Part shown: positions 42,945 through 51,383 of the stretch, piece after piece
Position numbering within the stretch: the first letter of the stretch is position 1
How the letters are laid out: each line of letters opens with the position of its first letter
Assembly (NCBI GenBank): GCA_963850765.1
Contig: CAWKMN010000001.1
Coordinates: 248,001 to 312,000, forward strand
Origin: CAWKMN01 sp963850765
Lineage (GTDB): Bacteria > Chloroflexota > Anaerolineae > Aggregatilineales > Aggregatilineaceae
Direction of reading: 5' to 3'
DNA: 64,000 nt
Position numbers and translations under genes: made by a program
Notes under the pieces: generated by a model
Told to the model about the DNA's origin: nothing
What the model saw: the letters and a program-made list of their open reading frames with translations, nothing else
The model's database searches: none

Positions 42945-43675
42945 CGGATACCCTCTACCGGCTGGAGAATATCGAGCATCGCTACGGTACACGCACGGTG
43001 CTGTATACTCCCGCGCTGACGATCGAGCAGGGCGAAATCCTCGCCTTGGTCGGACCCAGCGGCGCGGGCAAGAGTACGCTGCTGCGGCTGCTGGCGCTGC
43101 TGGAAACGCCAACACAGGGCACTCTTTCCGTCTCGCTCGGTGGGACAACATTTTCTTCCGTCACGGCGACAACGGATCAGCGCCGGCAGTTGGCGATGGT
43201 CTTCCAGCGGCCGGCCCTGCTGACCCGGAACGTGCTGGCGAATGTGGCCTATGGCCTGCGGGTGCGCGGCGAAACGAATTCTCGCTCGCGGATCAACGCG
43301 GTGCTCGAACGGGTCGCGCTGACGCATCTGGCGAAGGCTCATCCGCGCACGCTCTCCGGCGGCGAGCTTCAGCGGGTGGCGCTCGCCCGTGCGCTGGTGC
43401 TGGAGCCGAAAGTTCTGCTGCTGGACGAACCGACCGCCAATCTCGATCCGTATAACGTCCGTCTGATCGAGGATCTGGTGCGAGAGCAGAACCGGCAGGC
43501 GGGCTCGAGTATCATCCTGGTCACGCACAATGTCTTCCAGGCCCGGCGGCTGGCGACGCGCGTCGCGCTGCTGCTGGACGGCCACCTGATCGAAGTGGCT
43601 CCCACCGAGACCTTCTTCAACCACCCGGCCGATCCCCGCACCACGGCGTTTATCTCTGGCGATTTTGTATATTGA
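42941..43675 (+). CDS. tupC: tungstate ABC transporter ATP-binding protein TupC
   Basis: 244-residue ATPase. Walker A is GPSGAGKSTLLR, the Q-loop is MVFQRPALLTRNV, the signature is LSGGELQRVALARALV, Walker B is VLLLDEPTANLD and the switch histidine is in LVTHNVFQARRLA. The ATG overlaps tupB by 4 bases. It drives TupB and is the last gene of the operon; an inverted repeat starts 8 bases after the stop. Assignment to tungstate rather than molybdate follows from the TupA motifs. Confidence 0.92.
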   Translation: MTDTLYRLENIEHRYGTRTVLYTPALTIEQGEILALVGPSGAGKSTLLRLLALLETPTQGTLSVSLGGTTFSSVTATTDQRRQLAMVFQRPALLTRNVLANVAYGLRVRGETNSRSRINAVLERVALTHLAKAHPRTLSGGELQRVALARALVLEPKVLLLDEPTANLDPYNVRLIEDLVREQNRQAGSSIILVTHNVFQARRLATRVALLLDGHLIEVAPTETFFNHPADPRTTAFISGDFVY

Positions 43676-43682
43676 GCGAAAA

Positions 43683-43816
43683 AGATTACCACAGAGAGCA
43701 CAGAGATCACAGAGATAGCCAGGGGAAAAAGAGAGGAAAGCAAAGCATCATGGTTTCTATCTCCTCTCCGTTTTTCCTTTTGATTTTTCTCTGTGATCTC
43801 TGTGTCCTCTGTGGTG
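43683..43816. repeat. inverted repeat of CACAGAGAGCACAGAG-type units
   Basis: The left arm ACCACAGAGAGCACAGAGATCACAGAG is mirrored by CTCTGTGATCTCTGTGTCCTCTGTGGT at the right, with an AT-richer centre of about 75 bases. It directly follows tupC. Confidence 0.9.
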
Positions 43817-43868
43817 ATATTTTGTTTTTCCCCTCAATAGGAAACGCCCCGGTGCGCAAAAACCACCG

Positions 43869-43897
43869 TTGACCTGGGCCGAGAGATGTGGTAAAGT
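43869..43897 (+). promoter_or_regulatory. sigma-70-like promoter of tRNA-Lys
   Basis: TTGACC and TAAAGT are separated by exactly 17 bases, ending 10 bases before the tRNA 5-prime end. Confidence 0.85.
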
Positions 43898-43907
43898 TCT
43901 CGCCTGC

Positions 43908-43981
43908 GGCCCTGTAGCTCAATCCGGCAGAGCAGCTGACTCTTAATCAGTTGGTTAGAGGTTCAAGTCCTCTCAGGGTCA
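43908..43981 (+). tRNA. tRNA-Lys (CUU)
   Basis: A 74-base cloverleaf. The acceptor pairs GGCCCTG with CAGGGTC (one G:T), the D stem is GCTC/GAGC, the anticodon stem is CTGA/TCAG around CTCTTAA, the T arm is GAGG-TTCAAGT-CCTC, and the discriminator is A. The anticodon CTT reads AAG. No CCA is encoded. Confidence 0.94.
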
Positions 43982-44000
43982 TCACGAAGACGTTTGAAGA

Positions 44001-44024
44001 AGCGCCCCACCGGGCGCTTTTTTA
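44001..44024 (+). terminator. intrinsic terminator of tRNA-Lys
   Basis: The arms AGCGCCC and GGGCGCT with a short loop are followed by a run of six T residues, about 20 bases after the tRNA. Confidence 0.9.
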
Positions 44025-44062
44025 TGGGCGGACTCTTTGAGCAGGCTTATCGGGCAGGCTCT

Positions 44063-44090
44063 TTGACGCACAGCCACTTCATGGTACAAT
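44063..44090 (+). promoter_or_regulatory. sigma-70-like promoter of the CorC/HlyC gene
   Basis: TTGACG and TACAAT are separated by 16 bases. This leaves an untranslated leader of about 190 bases before the GTG start at 44293. I see no recognised riboswitch in it, although an Mg- or Mn-sensing RNA would fit the downstream gene. Confidence 0.7.
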
Positions 44091-44292
44091 GCCTAAGAGG
44101 GTGTCAGCGCTATGTCGCCACCCAGACATCTGCCCGTTAGCGAATAAACTGAACGTGTCTGAATCCTCTAACGAACCTCCCTTATCCAGAAAGCATCTCA
44201 CGCGGTGTGAACAATGGCGTGCGTATACCGCAGCGGGTGGTGCGGCCAGCCGCTCTCTTTTGATTCCACTGAGTAGCAAAAGGTAAGTATCC

Positions 44293-45639
44293 GTGGACGA
44301 TAGTCTCGTTGGGCTTCTGATGTTAGGCGGGTTTATCCTGCTGAACGCGACCCTCAAAGTCGCTTATGTGGCGATCATTAATGCAAATAAGACCCGCCTG
44401 CGCGAGATGGTGGATGAAGGTCAGACGCGCGCGGCCGAAACGCTGGCGCTGTCCAGCGATGCGACGCGGATGCTGGCCTCACAACAGCTTCTCGACCTGC
44501 TGCTGCGCTTCGCGATTGCGCTGGTAGCGTCGGTCGGGCTGGCCCCGGTACTCCGCGATTTCCTCGTGGATCAACAGCTCAGCCAGACGAGCGCGGATCT
44601 CATTGCCTACGGCGGCGTGCTGCTGGTCACGGCGCTGATCACGTTGATCTTTGGCGAGATGCTGCCCTCCAACATCGCGCAGCGCCACGCCGAAGCGATC
44701 GCCATCCCGGTCACCGCTCCGATCAGTTGGTTGTCCGGCCTGCTCGCTCCCGTGCTGCGCCTGATGCAGTGGATCAGCAACCAGTTCGCGGCCCCGTTTG
44801 TCGGACGGGGCACCACCTCACTCGTGACGGAAGAAGAGATCAAAATGCTGGTCGATGCCGGCCAGGAAGGCGGCGCGATCGAAAATGAAGAAAAAGAGAT
44901 GATCTACTCGATCTTCCAGTTTGGCGATACCCTGGCACGCGAGGTCATGGTCCCGCGCATCGACATGATCGCCCTGGAAATCAACACGCCGCTGCAAGAG
45001 GCCCTCAATACGATTGTCGAGGCGGGCCACTCGCGCATCCCGGTGTACGACGAGTCGATCGATCATATCCGCGGCCTGCTCTATGCCAAAGACCTGCTGA
45101 TGTTGTGGCGCAACGGCCAGATGGACCGCCCGCTCAAGGATCTGCTGCGGCCAACGCACTTTGTCCCCGAATCGAAAAAGGCCGACGACCTGCTGGCTGA
45201 CTTGCAGCAGCGCAAAATCCATCTGGCGATTGTCGTGGACGAGTATGGCGGGACGGCAGGGCTGGTCACGCTCGAAGATCTGATTGAAGAGATTGTCGGG
45301 GAGATCCGCGATGAATACGACTTCAATGAGCAGGAAGTCTATCAGAAGGTCGGTGATACCGAGTATGTCTTCGAAGCCGGGATCGATCTGGACGATCTGA
45401 ACCGCCTGCTGGATACGGGCCTTTCGACCGAAAACAGCGATACCCTGGGTGGCTATATCTTCAGCCGGCTGGGTCGCGTGCCGGTCGTGGGAGAGAAGAT
45501 CGAGATCCCGGAAGAACATCTGGTGCTCGACGTGCTCAGCGTGGACGACCGCCGGATCCGTAAAATCCGGCTGACGCGCACACCGCCCGCCGAAGTGCCC
45601 GAAGACATCCGTGAGGAGCCGGCTCCCGAAGCCGATTGA
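44293..45639 (+). CDS. CNNM/CorC/HlyC family membrane protein with CBS pair
   Basis: 448 residues from a GTG start with AAAAGGT upstream. The N-terminal DUF21 (CNNM) membrane domain has about four helices: GLLMLGGFILLNATLKVAYVAII, LLLRFAIALVASVGLAPVL and AYGGVLLVTALITLIFGEMLPS. Two CBS domains follow (about 215-335, VMVPRIDMIALEIN, HSRIPVYDESIDHIRGLLYAKDLL, LAIVVDEYGGTAGLVTLEDLIEEIVGEI). The C-terminal CorC/HlyC domain ends the protein (FEAGIDLDDLNRLL to LSVDDRRIRKIRLTR). Relatives take part in magnesium or other cation transport and sense adenine nucleotides through the CBS pair. Its earlier hemolysin label is not supported by function. Single gene. Confidence 0.92.
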   Translation: MDDSLVGLLMLGGFILLNATLKVAYVAIINANKTRLREMVDEGQTRAAETLALSSDATRMLASQQLLDLLLRFAIALVASVGLAPVLRDFLVDQQLSQTSADLIAYGGVLLVTALITLIFGEMLPSNIAQRHAEAIAIPVTAPISWLSGLLAPVLRLMQWISNQFAAPFVGRGTTSLVTEEEIKMLVDAGQEGGAIENEEKEMIYSIFQFGDTLAREVMVPRIDMIALEINTPLQEALNTIVEAGHSRIPVYDESIDHIRGLLYAKDLLMLWRNGQMDRPLKDLLRPTHFVPESKKADDLLADLQQRKIHLAIVVDEYGGTAGLVTLEDLIEEIVGEIRDEYDFNEQEVYQKVGDTEYVFEAGIDLDDLNRLLDTGLSTENSDTLGGYIFSRLGRVPVVGEKIEIPEEHLVLDVLSVDDRRIRKIRLTRTPPAEVPEDIREEPAPEAD

Positions 45640-45664
45640 AGAGCAGGGCTGCGGGCGCTGCTCA

Positions 45665-45765
45665 CCATCTGGTGAGGATCAGCGGCTTCAGCCCACTGGC
45701 AAGCAGTCCCTTCAGCGGACTTGTTTTGATGAACAGCCGGACCGCTTAAACGTCCGGCGTTGCGC
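45665..45765. repeat. REP-like element with AGTCCCTTCAGCGGACTT core
   Basis: Contains GGCTTCAGCCC, AGTCCCTTCAGCGGACTTGTT and CCGGACCGCTTAAACGTCCGG in tandem hairpins. The same order of motifs occurs inside the tRNA intron at about 21700-21790, which makes this a dispersed family. It lies between the CorC/HlyC and thiolase genes; the rest of the 248-base gap shows no gene. Confidence 0.8.
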
Positions 45766-45887
45766 TTTTCACCATACGGAATGCCGCCATGGTACCCAAA
45801 GCTTCGCCCTGCTGTGCATTTCGCATTTCCCCATTGTAAGATATACGCATAGAGAGAAACAAAAGGTCAGGGAGGGGATTTTCCTTT

Positions 45888-47250
45888 ATGCGGAATGTCT
45901 ACGTGGTATCGGGGGGCGTGTCGAAGTTCGCCAAGGCCCGGCCGGATAAAACCTTTCAGGCGCTCATCAAAGAGGCCTATGATTACGCGATCGAGGATCT
46001 CGGCCTGACCTTTCCGCAGTTCACCGAACTGGCCGATGGCTCCGTGGCGTCCTATTTCTCCGATCACTTTGCCCGGCAGCTTATGGCGGGCGTCATGGCT
46101 CAGGACTACCTGGGCCTGGTGCCCAAGCCCTCTCACCGGGTCGAGGGCGGCGGTGCGACGGGTGGCCTGTGTTTTCAGGAAGCGTGGAAAAGCGTCGCCA
46201 GCGGCACGATGGACATCTGCGTGGCTTACGGCTTTGAGTTGATGAGCCATGTCAATACCTGGAAGGGCAACGAGTTTATCGCGCTCGCCTCGGATGTGAG
46301 CTTCGATTATCCGGTCGGCGGCTTTTACACCGGCTATTACGCCATGATGGTCACGCGCCATATGAAAGAGTTCGGCACCACGGTCGAGCAGTTGGCGCAT
46401 GTCTCGGTGAAAAACCACATCAACGCCTATTCCAATCCCTATGCGCAGAAGCGCCACCGCTACACCATCCAGGATGTGCGCAGCGCGCCCCTGGTGGCGT
46501 GGCCCCTGACCCGGCTGGACATCTGCGTGATGAGCGACGGCGCAGCGGCGGTGATCCTGGCCTCGGAAGAGGGATTGGCGGAATTGGAGAAGGCCAGCGG
46601 GCAGCGATACCCGCGCGTCGTGGTGGAAAGCATCGGACGCGGGACGGATACGATGCGCATGGCCGACCGTCCGCACCAGGACTATGACGAGTTCATGGCG
46701 AAATATGCGCTGCCCATCGAACGGGACAGCACCCACACGCGCGAATATTACCGTGACCTGTGGGATCGCGGTTTCCGGTATCCGGGCGCGCATTCGTATC
46801 GCGCCGGGCGGTTGGCAAGCAAAGACGCTTACGCAGCGCGCGGGGGTTGTGGATCCGCTGGCCGAGATCGATTTTGTCGAGCTGCACGACGCGTTTACCT
46901 CGTCGGAGATCCAGACCTACGAAGACATGGGTCTGTGCCGCTACGGGGAGGGCGGGGCATTCGCGGCCAGCGGCAAGGCGTTCATGCCGGGGGTGGATTA
47001 CGGCCTCGACCTGCCCGATGACCCGATCTGCCCGGTCAACCCGTCCGGCGGGCTGATCGCGTGCGGGCACCCGATTGGCGCGACCGGGCTGATGCAGGCC
47101 GTCTTCGCGCTGTGGCAGTTGCAGGGCACTATCGCCAAGCATTTTGGCGACCCGACCTCGCAGGTCCCGGACGCCCGGCGCGGCGTCATCCACAGCCACG
47201 CCGGCACCGGAACATATGTGACCGTATCGATTTTAGGGAAGGAAGCGTAA
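45888..47250 (+). CDS. thiolase family protein (SCP-x/acetyl-CoA acetyltransferase-like, frame-disrupted)
   Basis: Non-decarboxylating thiolase-like enzyme, about 453 residues after repair. The first part reads MRNVYVVSGGVSKFAKARPDKTFQALIKEAY, then GGGATGGLCFQEAWKSVASGTMDICVAYGFE and VMSDGAAAVILASEEG. At about 46838-46850 the frame moves by one base, and FVELHDAFTSSEIQTYEDMG, NPSGGLIACGHPIGATGLMQAVFALWQL and HSHAGTGTYVTVSILG follow. The GGHPIGATG-like motif holds the active-site histidine. In the region of the usual N-terminal nucleophile (GGGATGG), a cysteine follows four residues later and may not be equivalent, so activity is uncertain. A DUF35 partner gene lies 5 bases downstream, as in steroid and archaeal mevalonate thiolase pairs. 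Confidence 0.85.
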
Positions 47251-47255
47251 GCCCC

Positions 47256-47825
47256 ATGGCCGACCACGACAGCAGCCAGCGTCCGCGCAAAGCCCGGATC
47301 GAGGAGACCGACGACGGCCAGATTTTATTCAATGTGCCCTTCCCGCTCACGCCTGATGAACAAGCGCTGCGCGCGCTCAAGGATATGGGGCCCATCGTTC
47401 TCAAGCAGACGTATGGCATCGACTACATCCATTCCTATGGGCAGGATTCGCCGTTCTTCGCGGGGTTGGCGAACGGGGTATTTCTCGGCAGCCGCGAACC
47501 AGACAGCGGGTATACTTACGCCACGCCGCGCGGCCATGATATGTATTCCGGCGAAGAAACGGATTGGGTGGTGCTGCCCGCCGAGGGCACGATTCACACG
47601 TTCACCGTCTGTTACTTCGGCTCGGAGGAATTTCTGCCCCAGACGCCGTTTGTGCTGATCCTGGTCGAGTTTGATGGAGCCGACACACTGTTCCTGGCGC
47701 GGCTGGTAGGCGTGGATCCCAAATCCGCCTCGCTGGACTGGATCGGGCGGCGGGTGCAGGCACGCTACCTGCGGAACAGCAAGTTCAAGCCCACCGACGT
47801 GTATTTTGTGATGGCCGAAGAATGA
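47256..47825 (+). CDS. DUF35 OB-fold protein, thiolase partner, without zinc-ribbon cysteines
   Basis: 189 residues starting at ATG 47256, with GGAAGGAAGCG upstream. The C-terminal half is an OB fold (GTIHTFTVCYFGSEEFLPQTPFVLILVEFDGADTLFLARLVGVD). In most DUF35/ChsH2-like proteins an N-terminal rubredoxin-like ribbon with four cysteines precedes it. Here the equivalent stretch, GSREPDSGYTYATPRGHDMYSGEE, has none; the only cysteine visible is in the OB fold. Adjacent position to the thiolase gene strongly suggests a complex. It may guide acyl-CoA substrates between enzymes. Confidence 0.82.
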   Translation: MADHDSSQRPRKARIEETDDGQILFNVPFPLTPDEQALRALKDMGPIVLKQTYGIDYIHSYGQDSPFFAGLANGVFLGSREPDSGYTYATPRGHDMYSGEETDWVVLPAEGTIHTFTVCYFGSEEFLPQTPFVLILVEFDGADTLFLARLVGVDPKSASLDWIGRRVQARYLRNSKFKPTDVYFVMAEE

Positions 47826-47828
47826 TAA

Positions 47829-48017
47829 AGAATCACCACAGAGGACACAGAGAAGGACAAAGGGAAAAAGAGAGAAAATCAGGAGAAAAAAGATCGAACC
47901 GCCGAGGCGCAGAGGACGCGGAGAAAAAGATAGGTGAGAAAAACGAGAGAAGGCTTGCTGTCTTTTCTCTGTCTTTTCCTTGCTCTTCCTCTGTGATCTC
48001 TGTGTCCTCTGTGGTGA
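47829..48017. repeat. inverted repeat of CACAGAGGACACAGAG-type units
   Basis: The left arm ATCACCACAGAGGACACAGAGAAGGAC and the right arm CCTCTGTGATCTCTGTGTCCTCTGTGGTGAAT are complementary. Between them lies a second, different pair (GAACCGCCGAGGCGCAGAGGACGCGGAG). It starts directly after the DUF35 stop codon. Confidence 0.9.
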
Positions 48018-48057
48018 ATCGCTTTTCCCGGCCCGAAGCCGAGCCGCGAAATCGTGG

Positions 48058-48086
48058 TTGACAACCGCTTGCGAATCGGCTAATAT
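48058..48086 (+). promoter_or_regulatory. sigma-70-like promoter of the SRP RNA gene
   Basis: TTGACA and TAATAT are separated by exactly 17 bases, about 45 bases before the SRP RNA helix begins. This is the closest match to consensus in the window. Confidence 0.88.
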
Positions 48087-48130
48087 GCTTGCAACACGAG
48101 TTAGAAACGATGCATAATCCGCAGATGATG

Positions 48131-48277
48131 GATTGCTGGCAAGTTGCTCGGACTGGGTCCTGCGCGGCAGGGCGTCCGAACCGTGTCAGGGCCGGAAGGC
48201 AGCAGCACTAAGGGCTATACCCTGGGTGCCGCAGGGGTGCCTGGCCCGAGCAGCTTGCCAGCAATCCTTGTTTTTTT
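48131..48277 (+). ncRNA. ffs: signal recognition particle RNA (small bacterial type)
   Basis: A long hairpin: GATTGCTGGCAAG near 48131 pairs with CTTGCCAGCAATC ending at 48266. The apical domain carries the conserved GTGTCAGGGCCGGAAGGCAGCAGCACTAAGG-type signature; the visible parts GTCAGGGCCGGAAGG and AGCAGCAC form the symmetric and asymmetric loops bound by Ffh, with a GGAA tetraloop. CTTGTTTTTTT follows as terminator. The mature RNA is probably about 100 bases, inside the outer helix. Confidence 0.93.
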
Positions 48278-48304
48278 GGTAAGCGGGTTCGCTGAGGATA
48301 TGCT

Positions 48305-49393
48305 GTGACTCCAGAGACTCGGCCGTCACGTCCCTACCGGCGGCTTGGTTCTCAGCGGTGGCGTGTGCGCGTGCTGGTGCTGCTCAATGCAGCCGCCATC
48401 CTGGCCGTCGCGCTGCTGCTGATCTATATGCTCACCCAAAAGACCGTCACGCTGAAAATCGGTGGCGATGTGCGCCGTATCCGCACGCATGATTCGACCG
48501 TGCGCGATGTGCTGGATCATGCCCACGTGCTGCTCGATCCCGAAGATGTGGTCGATCCCGCTCCGTCAACCCGGCTGTCCGGCGGCGAAACGATCGTCGT
48601 GCATAAAGCGCAGGCCATCGCGGTTGAAGCCGATGGATTGATGCGGCAGGTCCGCACCCAGGCAGCCCATCCTCTGGATGTGCTGGCCGAACAGTCGATA
48701 ATCGCGGGCCAGTACGACGTGATCCAGGTGGACGGCCGCGATTTCTCGCGCGATCGACTGGAAAAAATACGCTGGAATACCCCCCTCCGTTATATCCGTG
48801 TCATCCGCAGCGCAACCGTCGAGGTGCAGGATCGCGGCCAGACGGTGCTCGTTCACACGACGCAGGACGATGTCGGACGCGCGCTCGATTCGATGGGACT
48901 GGAATTGTATCTGGCGGACCGCGTAACGCCCGACCTGAGCACGCCGGTGGTCGATGGCCTCTCGGTGACGATTGAGCGTTCGGTGCCGGTGACGGTGGCG
49001 GCGGATGGGCGGGAGATCGCCACGCGCGCGACGGGGCCAACCGTCGGGGCGGCGCTGGCGTCCATCGGCATGGCGCTGATCGATCTGGATTATTCGATCC
49101 CGCCGGAAGAAAGCCCGCTGGAACCCGATATGGTGATCCGCATCGTCCGCGTGACCGAAGAGATCACCAGCGAGCGCGAATCGATCCCGTATACCACCGA
49201 GCGCCGGCCCGATCCAGCCCTGAAGCGCGGCGATGAAAAGATCCTCCGCACGGGCCGCGACGGCCTCCGCGAGCGCCAGATCCTGGTGCGTTATGAGGAT
49301 AGACAGGCTGTCAGCAAGGTGGTGCTGTACGAAGCCGTCATTGAACCCCCTGTGCCGCGCCTGGTGGCGTATGGCCCCACACCGGAGCATTAA
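48305..49393 (+). CDS. YabE-like protein with DUF348 repeats and G5 domain
   Basis: 362 residues from a GTG start. A basic N terminus and one membrane helix (VLVLLNAAAILAVALLLIYML, about 20-42) anchor an extracellular part. That part has about four DUF348 ubiquitin-like repeats (for example KTVTLKIGGDVRRIRTHDSTVRDVLD, VEVQDRGQTVLVHTTQDDVGRALD, VTVAADGREIATRATGPTVGAAL), then a G5 domain (about 275-350, ERESIPYTTERRPDPALKRGDEKILRTG). The C-terminal lytic or resuscitation domain found in some relatives is absent. It lies 5 bases before rsmA, echoing the yabE-rnmV-ksgA order of Bacillus. It probably binds cell wall. Confidence 0.87.
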   Translation: MTPETRPSRPYRRLGSQRWRVRVLVLLNAAAILAVALLLIYMLTQKTVTLKIGGDVRRIRTHDSTVRDVLDHAHVLLDPEDVVDPAPSTRLSGGETIVVHKAQAIAVEADGLMRQVRTQAAHPLDVLAEQSIIAGQYDVIQVDGRDFSRDRLEKIRWNTPLRYIRVIRSATVEVQDRGQTVLVHTTQDDVGRALDSMGLELYLADRVTPDLSTPVVDGLSVTIERSVPVTVAADGREIATRATGPTVGAALASIGMALIDLDYSIPPEESPLEPDMVIRIVRVTEEITSERESIPYTTERRPDPALKRGDEKILRTGRDGLRERQILVRYEDRQAVSKVVLYEAVIEPPVPRLVAYGPTPEH

Positions 49394-49398
49394 CCCGA

Positions 49399-50214
49399 AT
49401 GAGTGATCGCCAGTTGTTAGAACGGCATGGCATTACCCCTAAGAAGAGCCTGGGGCAGAACTTCCTGCACGATCCGAACGCGCTCGAAAAGATCGTCGAG
49501 GTGGCCGGCATCACGCCCGATACAACGGTGATCGAGATCGGCCCCGGCACCGGCAATCTGACGCGCGTGCTGGCGCGTGAAGCCCGCCGCGTGATCGCCG
49601 TCGAGATCGACGACAGGCTGATCCCGCTGCTGCGGGCCGAGTTTGCTGCGCAGCCGCAGGTGGAGGTTCTGCACGCCGACATTCTGACGCTGGACACAGC
49701 GGCCTATGTGGGCGGCGAGCCGTATATCGTGGTTGCCAACCTGCCATACTACATCACCAGCGCGATCCTGCGCCGCCTGCTCGCAGATCTGACCGCAAAG
49801 CCGCAGCGGATTATCGTCACCGTGCAGCGCGAGGTCGCGGACCGGCTGACAGCCGAACCGGGGGATATGAGTTTGCTGGCGGTGAGCGTGCAGTTTTACG
49901 GCCGCCCGGAGATTGTGCTTCGGCTTAACCCGGCGGCGTTCTGGCCGCGCCCGGACGTTGAATCGTCGGTCGTGCGGATCGATGTTTACGATTCACCACC
50001 CGTGGAAGTGCCGGATGAGCGCTCATTTTTTCGCGTGGTGCGGGCGGGGTTCGGGCAGAAACGCAAGCAGCTTCGGAACTCGCTCAGCGCCGGCTTGCAC
50101 CTGGACAAAAGCCGCGTGGATGAGCTGCTGAACCAGAGCGGGATCGATCCCCAGCGCCGCGCCGAAACCCTCAGCCTGGAGGAATGGGCGAATCTCACGC
50201 GCGCGGTGGTGTAA
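49399..50214 (+). CDS. rsmA: 16S rRNA (adenine1518/1519-N6)-dimethyltransferase
   Basis: 271 residues, full length for RsmA/KsgA, which dimethylates two adjacent adenines in the 3-prime hairpin of 16S rRNA during small-subunit maturation. Motifs: KKSLGQNFLHDPNALEKIV, VIEIGPGTGNLTRVLA (SAM site), VIAVEIDDRLIPLL, VLHADILTLD, and the catalytic VVANLPYYITSAIL. The C-terminal helical domain has FFRVVRAGFGQKRKQLRNSLSAGL. The last 20 bases overlap the convergent lipoprotein gene. Confidence 0.96.
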   Translation: MSDRQLLERHGITPKKSLGQNFLHDPNALEKIVEVAGITPDTTVIEIGPGTGNLTRVLAREARRVIAVEIDDRLIPLLRAEFAAQPQVEVLHADILTLDTAAYVGGEPYIVVANLPYYITSAILRRLLADLTAKPQRIIVTVQREVADRLTAEPGDMSLLAVSVQFYGRPEIVLRLNPAAFWPRPDVESSVVRIDVYDSPPVEVPDERSFFRVVRAGFGQKRKQLRNSLSAGLHLDKSRVDELLNQSGIDPQRRAETLSLEEWANLTRAVV

Positions 50215-51037
50215 CCAACCGCCGCCTTTCAGTCCACGACCCGCAGTCCCTCAGCAAACAATCAAACGTGACGGTGTCGGAGCCCTGAGGAATGACCTTG
50301 AGGCTGAGGGTCAGGGATTCGCCAGCAGACAGGCGGCGGGAGGGATCCAGCACCATACGGCGGAAGCCTGTCACCCGTTCGTTTTTGTCCAGCAAGATCA
50401 TCGTGACGGCGATCTGTTCAACCGGATCAGGGCTCTTGTTGATGACAGAGAGCGTGATCTGGTATTGGTCCAGCATAAACGCGCCGGAGACCTGTTTCAG
50501 GGCGAGGGCTGTGGCATAATGAGTGTCCGGCCCATCGATGACCTGGCCCGTGTGAACAAAAGGATACGCCTCCATATAACCATCCGGTACGCGCTCGAAC
50601 AGCACCCGGTAAGGACCTGCTGCGCCCGCCGGAATCATCCGGCGCGAAACGAACGTATCCTGCGCGGCCAGCACTTTACCGTCACCCGCAAGAAGCTGCA
50701 CCTCCACCTGGACCTGTTCGACGGGTAAGCTGAGCGTATTCAGCACCTGGCCCAGACAGATCAGGCTGCCGACCGGCGTCTCATAACAGGCGGCCCCGGT
50801 GATTTGCAGGTAGAGCGCCAGCTGGGAAATCGGGGCGCTGACCGTCACCACCGGCGTGGCGGTAGCGTTCGGCCGGGCGCTGGGCGTCAGGGAGGAGGGC
50901 AGGAGGGTGTAACCCAGCAATGAGAGGGTGGGCTCGCGCGTGGCTGGCGGGGTGCTGCCAGACGACAGCATCTGGCCGCAGCCCGCGACCAGGACTCCCA
51001 CCCACAACCACAGCCATCGCCAACGTCGCTGATCCAT
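50195..51037 (-). CDS. lipoprotein with FxLYD-like domains
   Basis: 280 residues. The signal peptide LWVGVLVAGCGQ has a lipobox (VAGC), so the protein is anchored by lipid at the outer face. After a proline/threonine-rich linker (SGSTPPATREPTLS), two beta domains resemble FxLYD folds: YETPVGSLICLGQVLNTLSLPVEQVQVEVQLL and QYQITLSVINKSPDPVEQIAVTMILLDKNERVTGFRRMVL. Such domains occur in surface proteins of unknown role. It converges on rsmA with a 20-base overlap. Confidence 0.75.
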   Translation of the reverse strand: MDQRRWRWLWLWVGVLVAGCGQMLSSGSTPPATREPTLSLLGYTLLPSSLTPSARPNATATPVVTVSAPISQLALYLQITGAACYETPVGSLICLGQVLNTLSLPVEQVQVEVQLLAGDGKVLAAQDTFVSRRMIPAGAAGPYRVLFERVPDGYMEAYPFVHTGQVIDGPDTHYATALALKQVSGAFMLDQYQITLSVINKSPDPVEQIAVTMILLDKNERVTGFRRMVLDPSRRLSAGESLTLSLKVIPQGSDTVTFDCLLRDCGSWTERRRLVTPPRA

Positions 51038-51383
51038 CCCCGCCGTAAATATCCCTCATTATCCAAAATCGCGCTTCGATTATCCCACATTATAGCTGAA
51101 GTGGAGCTAGTGGACAGAGACAAAATGCCGAAAATGGTACGAAAATACCAAATGAAAACTCAAGGTTTCGTTAAGAAATACGTGGGTTATAATAGTTAAA
51201 CCATTAACGAGACAGCAGATACCGTCCGGTAGGATCGGTACTCCTGTGCGCCAGGGTATGACCTTCGCCCCGCTTGACAAGGGATCGGCCCTGTGCTACA
51301 GTTTGCCTCTATAGGTCGTGAATTGCGTGCCTCGAAAACCACCGAATCCTCGTTAATTATGCAGGTACATCAGGAGAACCAAG
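51038..51383. other. promoter-rich gap before the roadblock gene
   Basis: This 346-base gap is AT-richer than its neighbours and lies between divergent genes. It holds the strong promoter at 51274-51302. A TATAAT at 51188-51193 may belong to a second promoter, but no good -35 box is seen. No small gene is evident. Confidence 0.55.
51274..51302 (+). promoter_or_regulatory. sigma-70-like promoter of the roadblock gene
   Basis: A perfect TTGACA is followed after 17 bases by TACAGT. The predicted transcript starts near 51310, giving a leader of about 75 bases. Confidence 0.85.

Noticed and set aside
44089..44286. A 65-codon frame upstream of the CorC/HlyC gene
   Set aside because: Its ATG overlaps the -10 box of the predicted promoter, so it could not be translated from that transcript; no conserved protein pattern.
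44091..44292. Leader of the CorC/HlyC gene considered as an Mg (ykoK) or Mn (yybP) riboswitch
   Set aside because: I could not match the conserved motifs of either class; only weak hairpins are visible.
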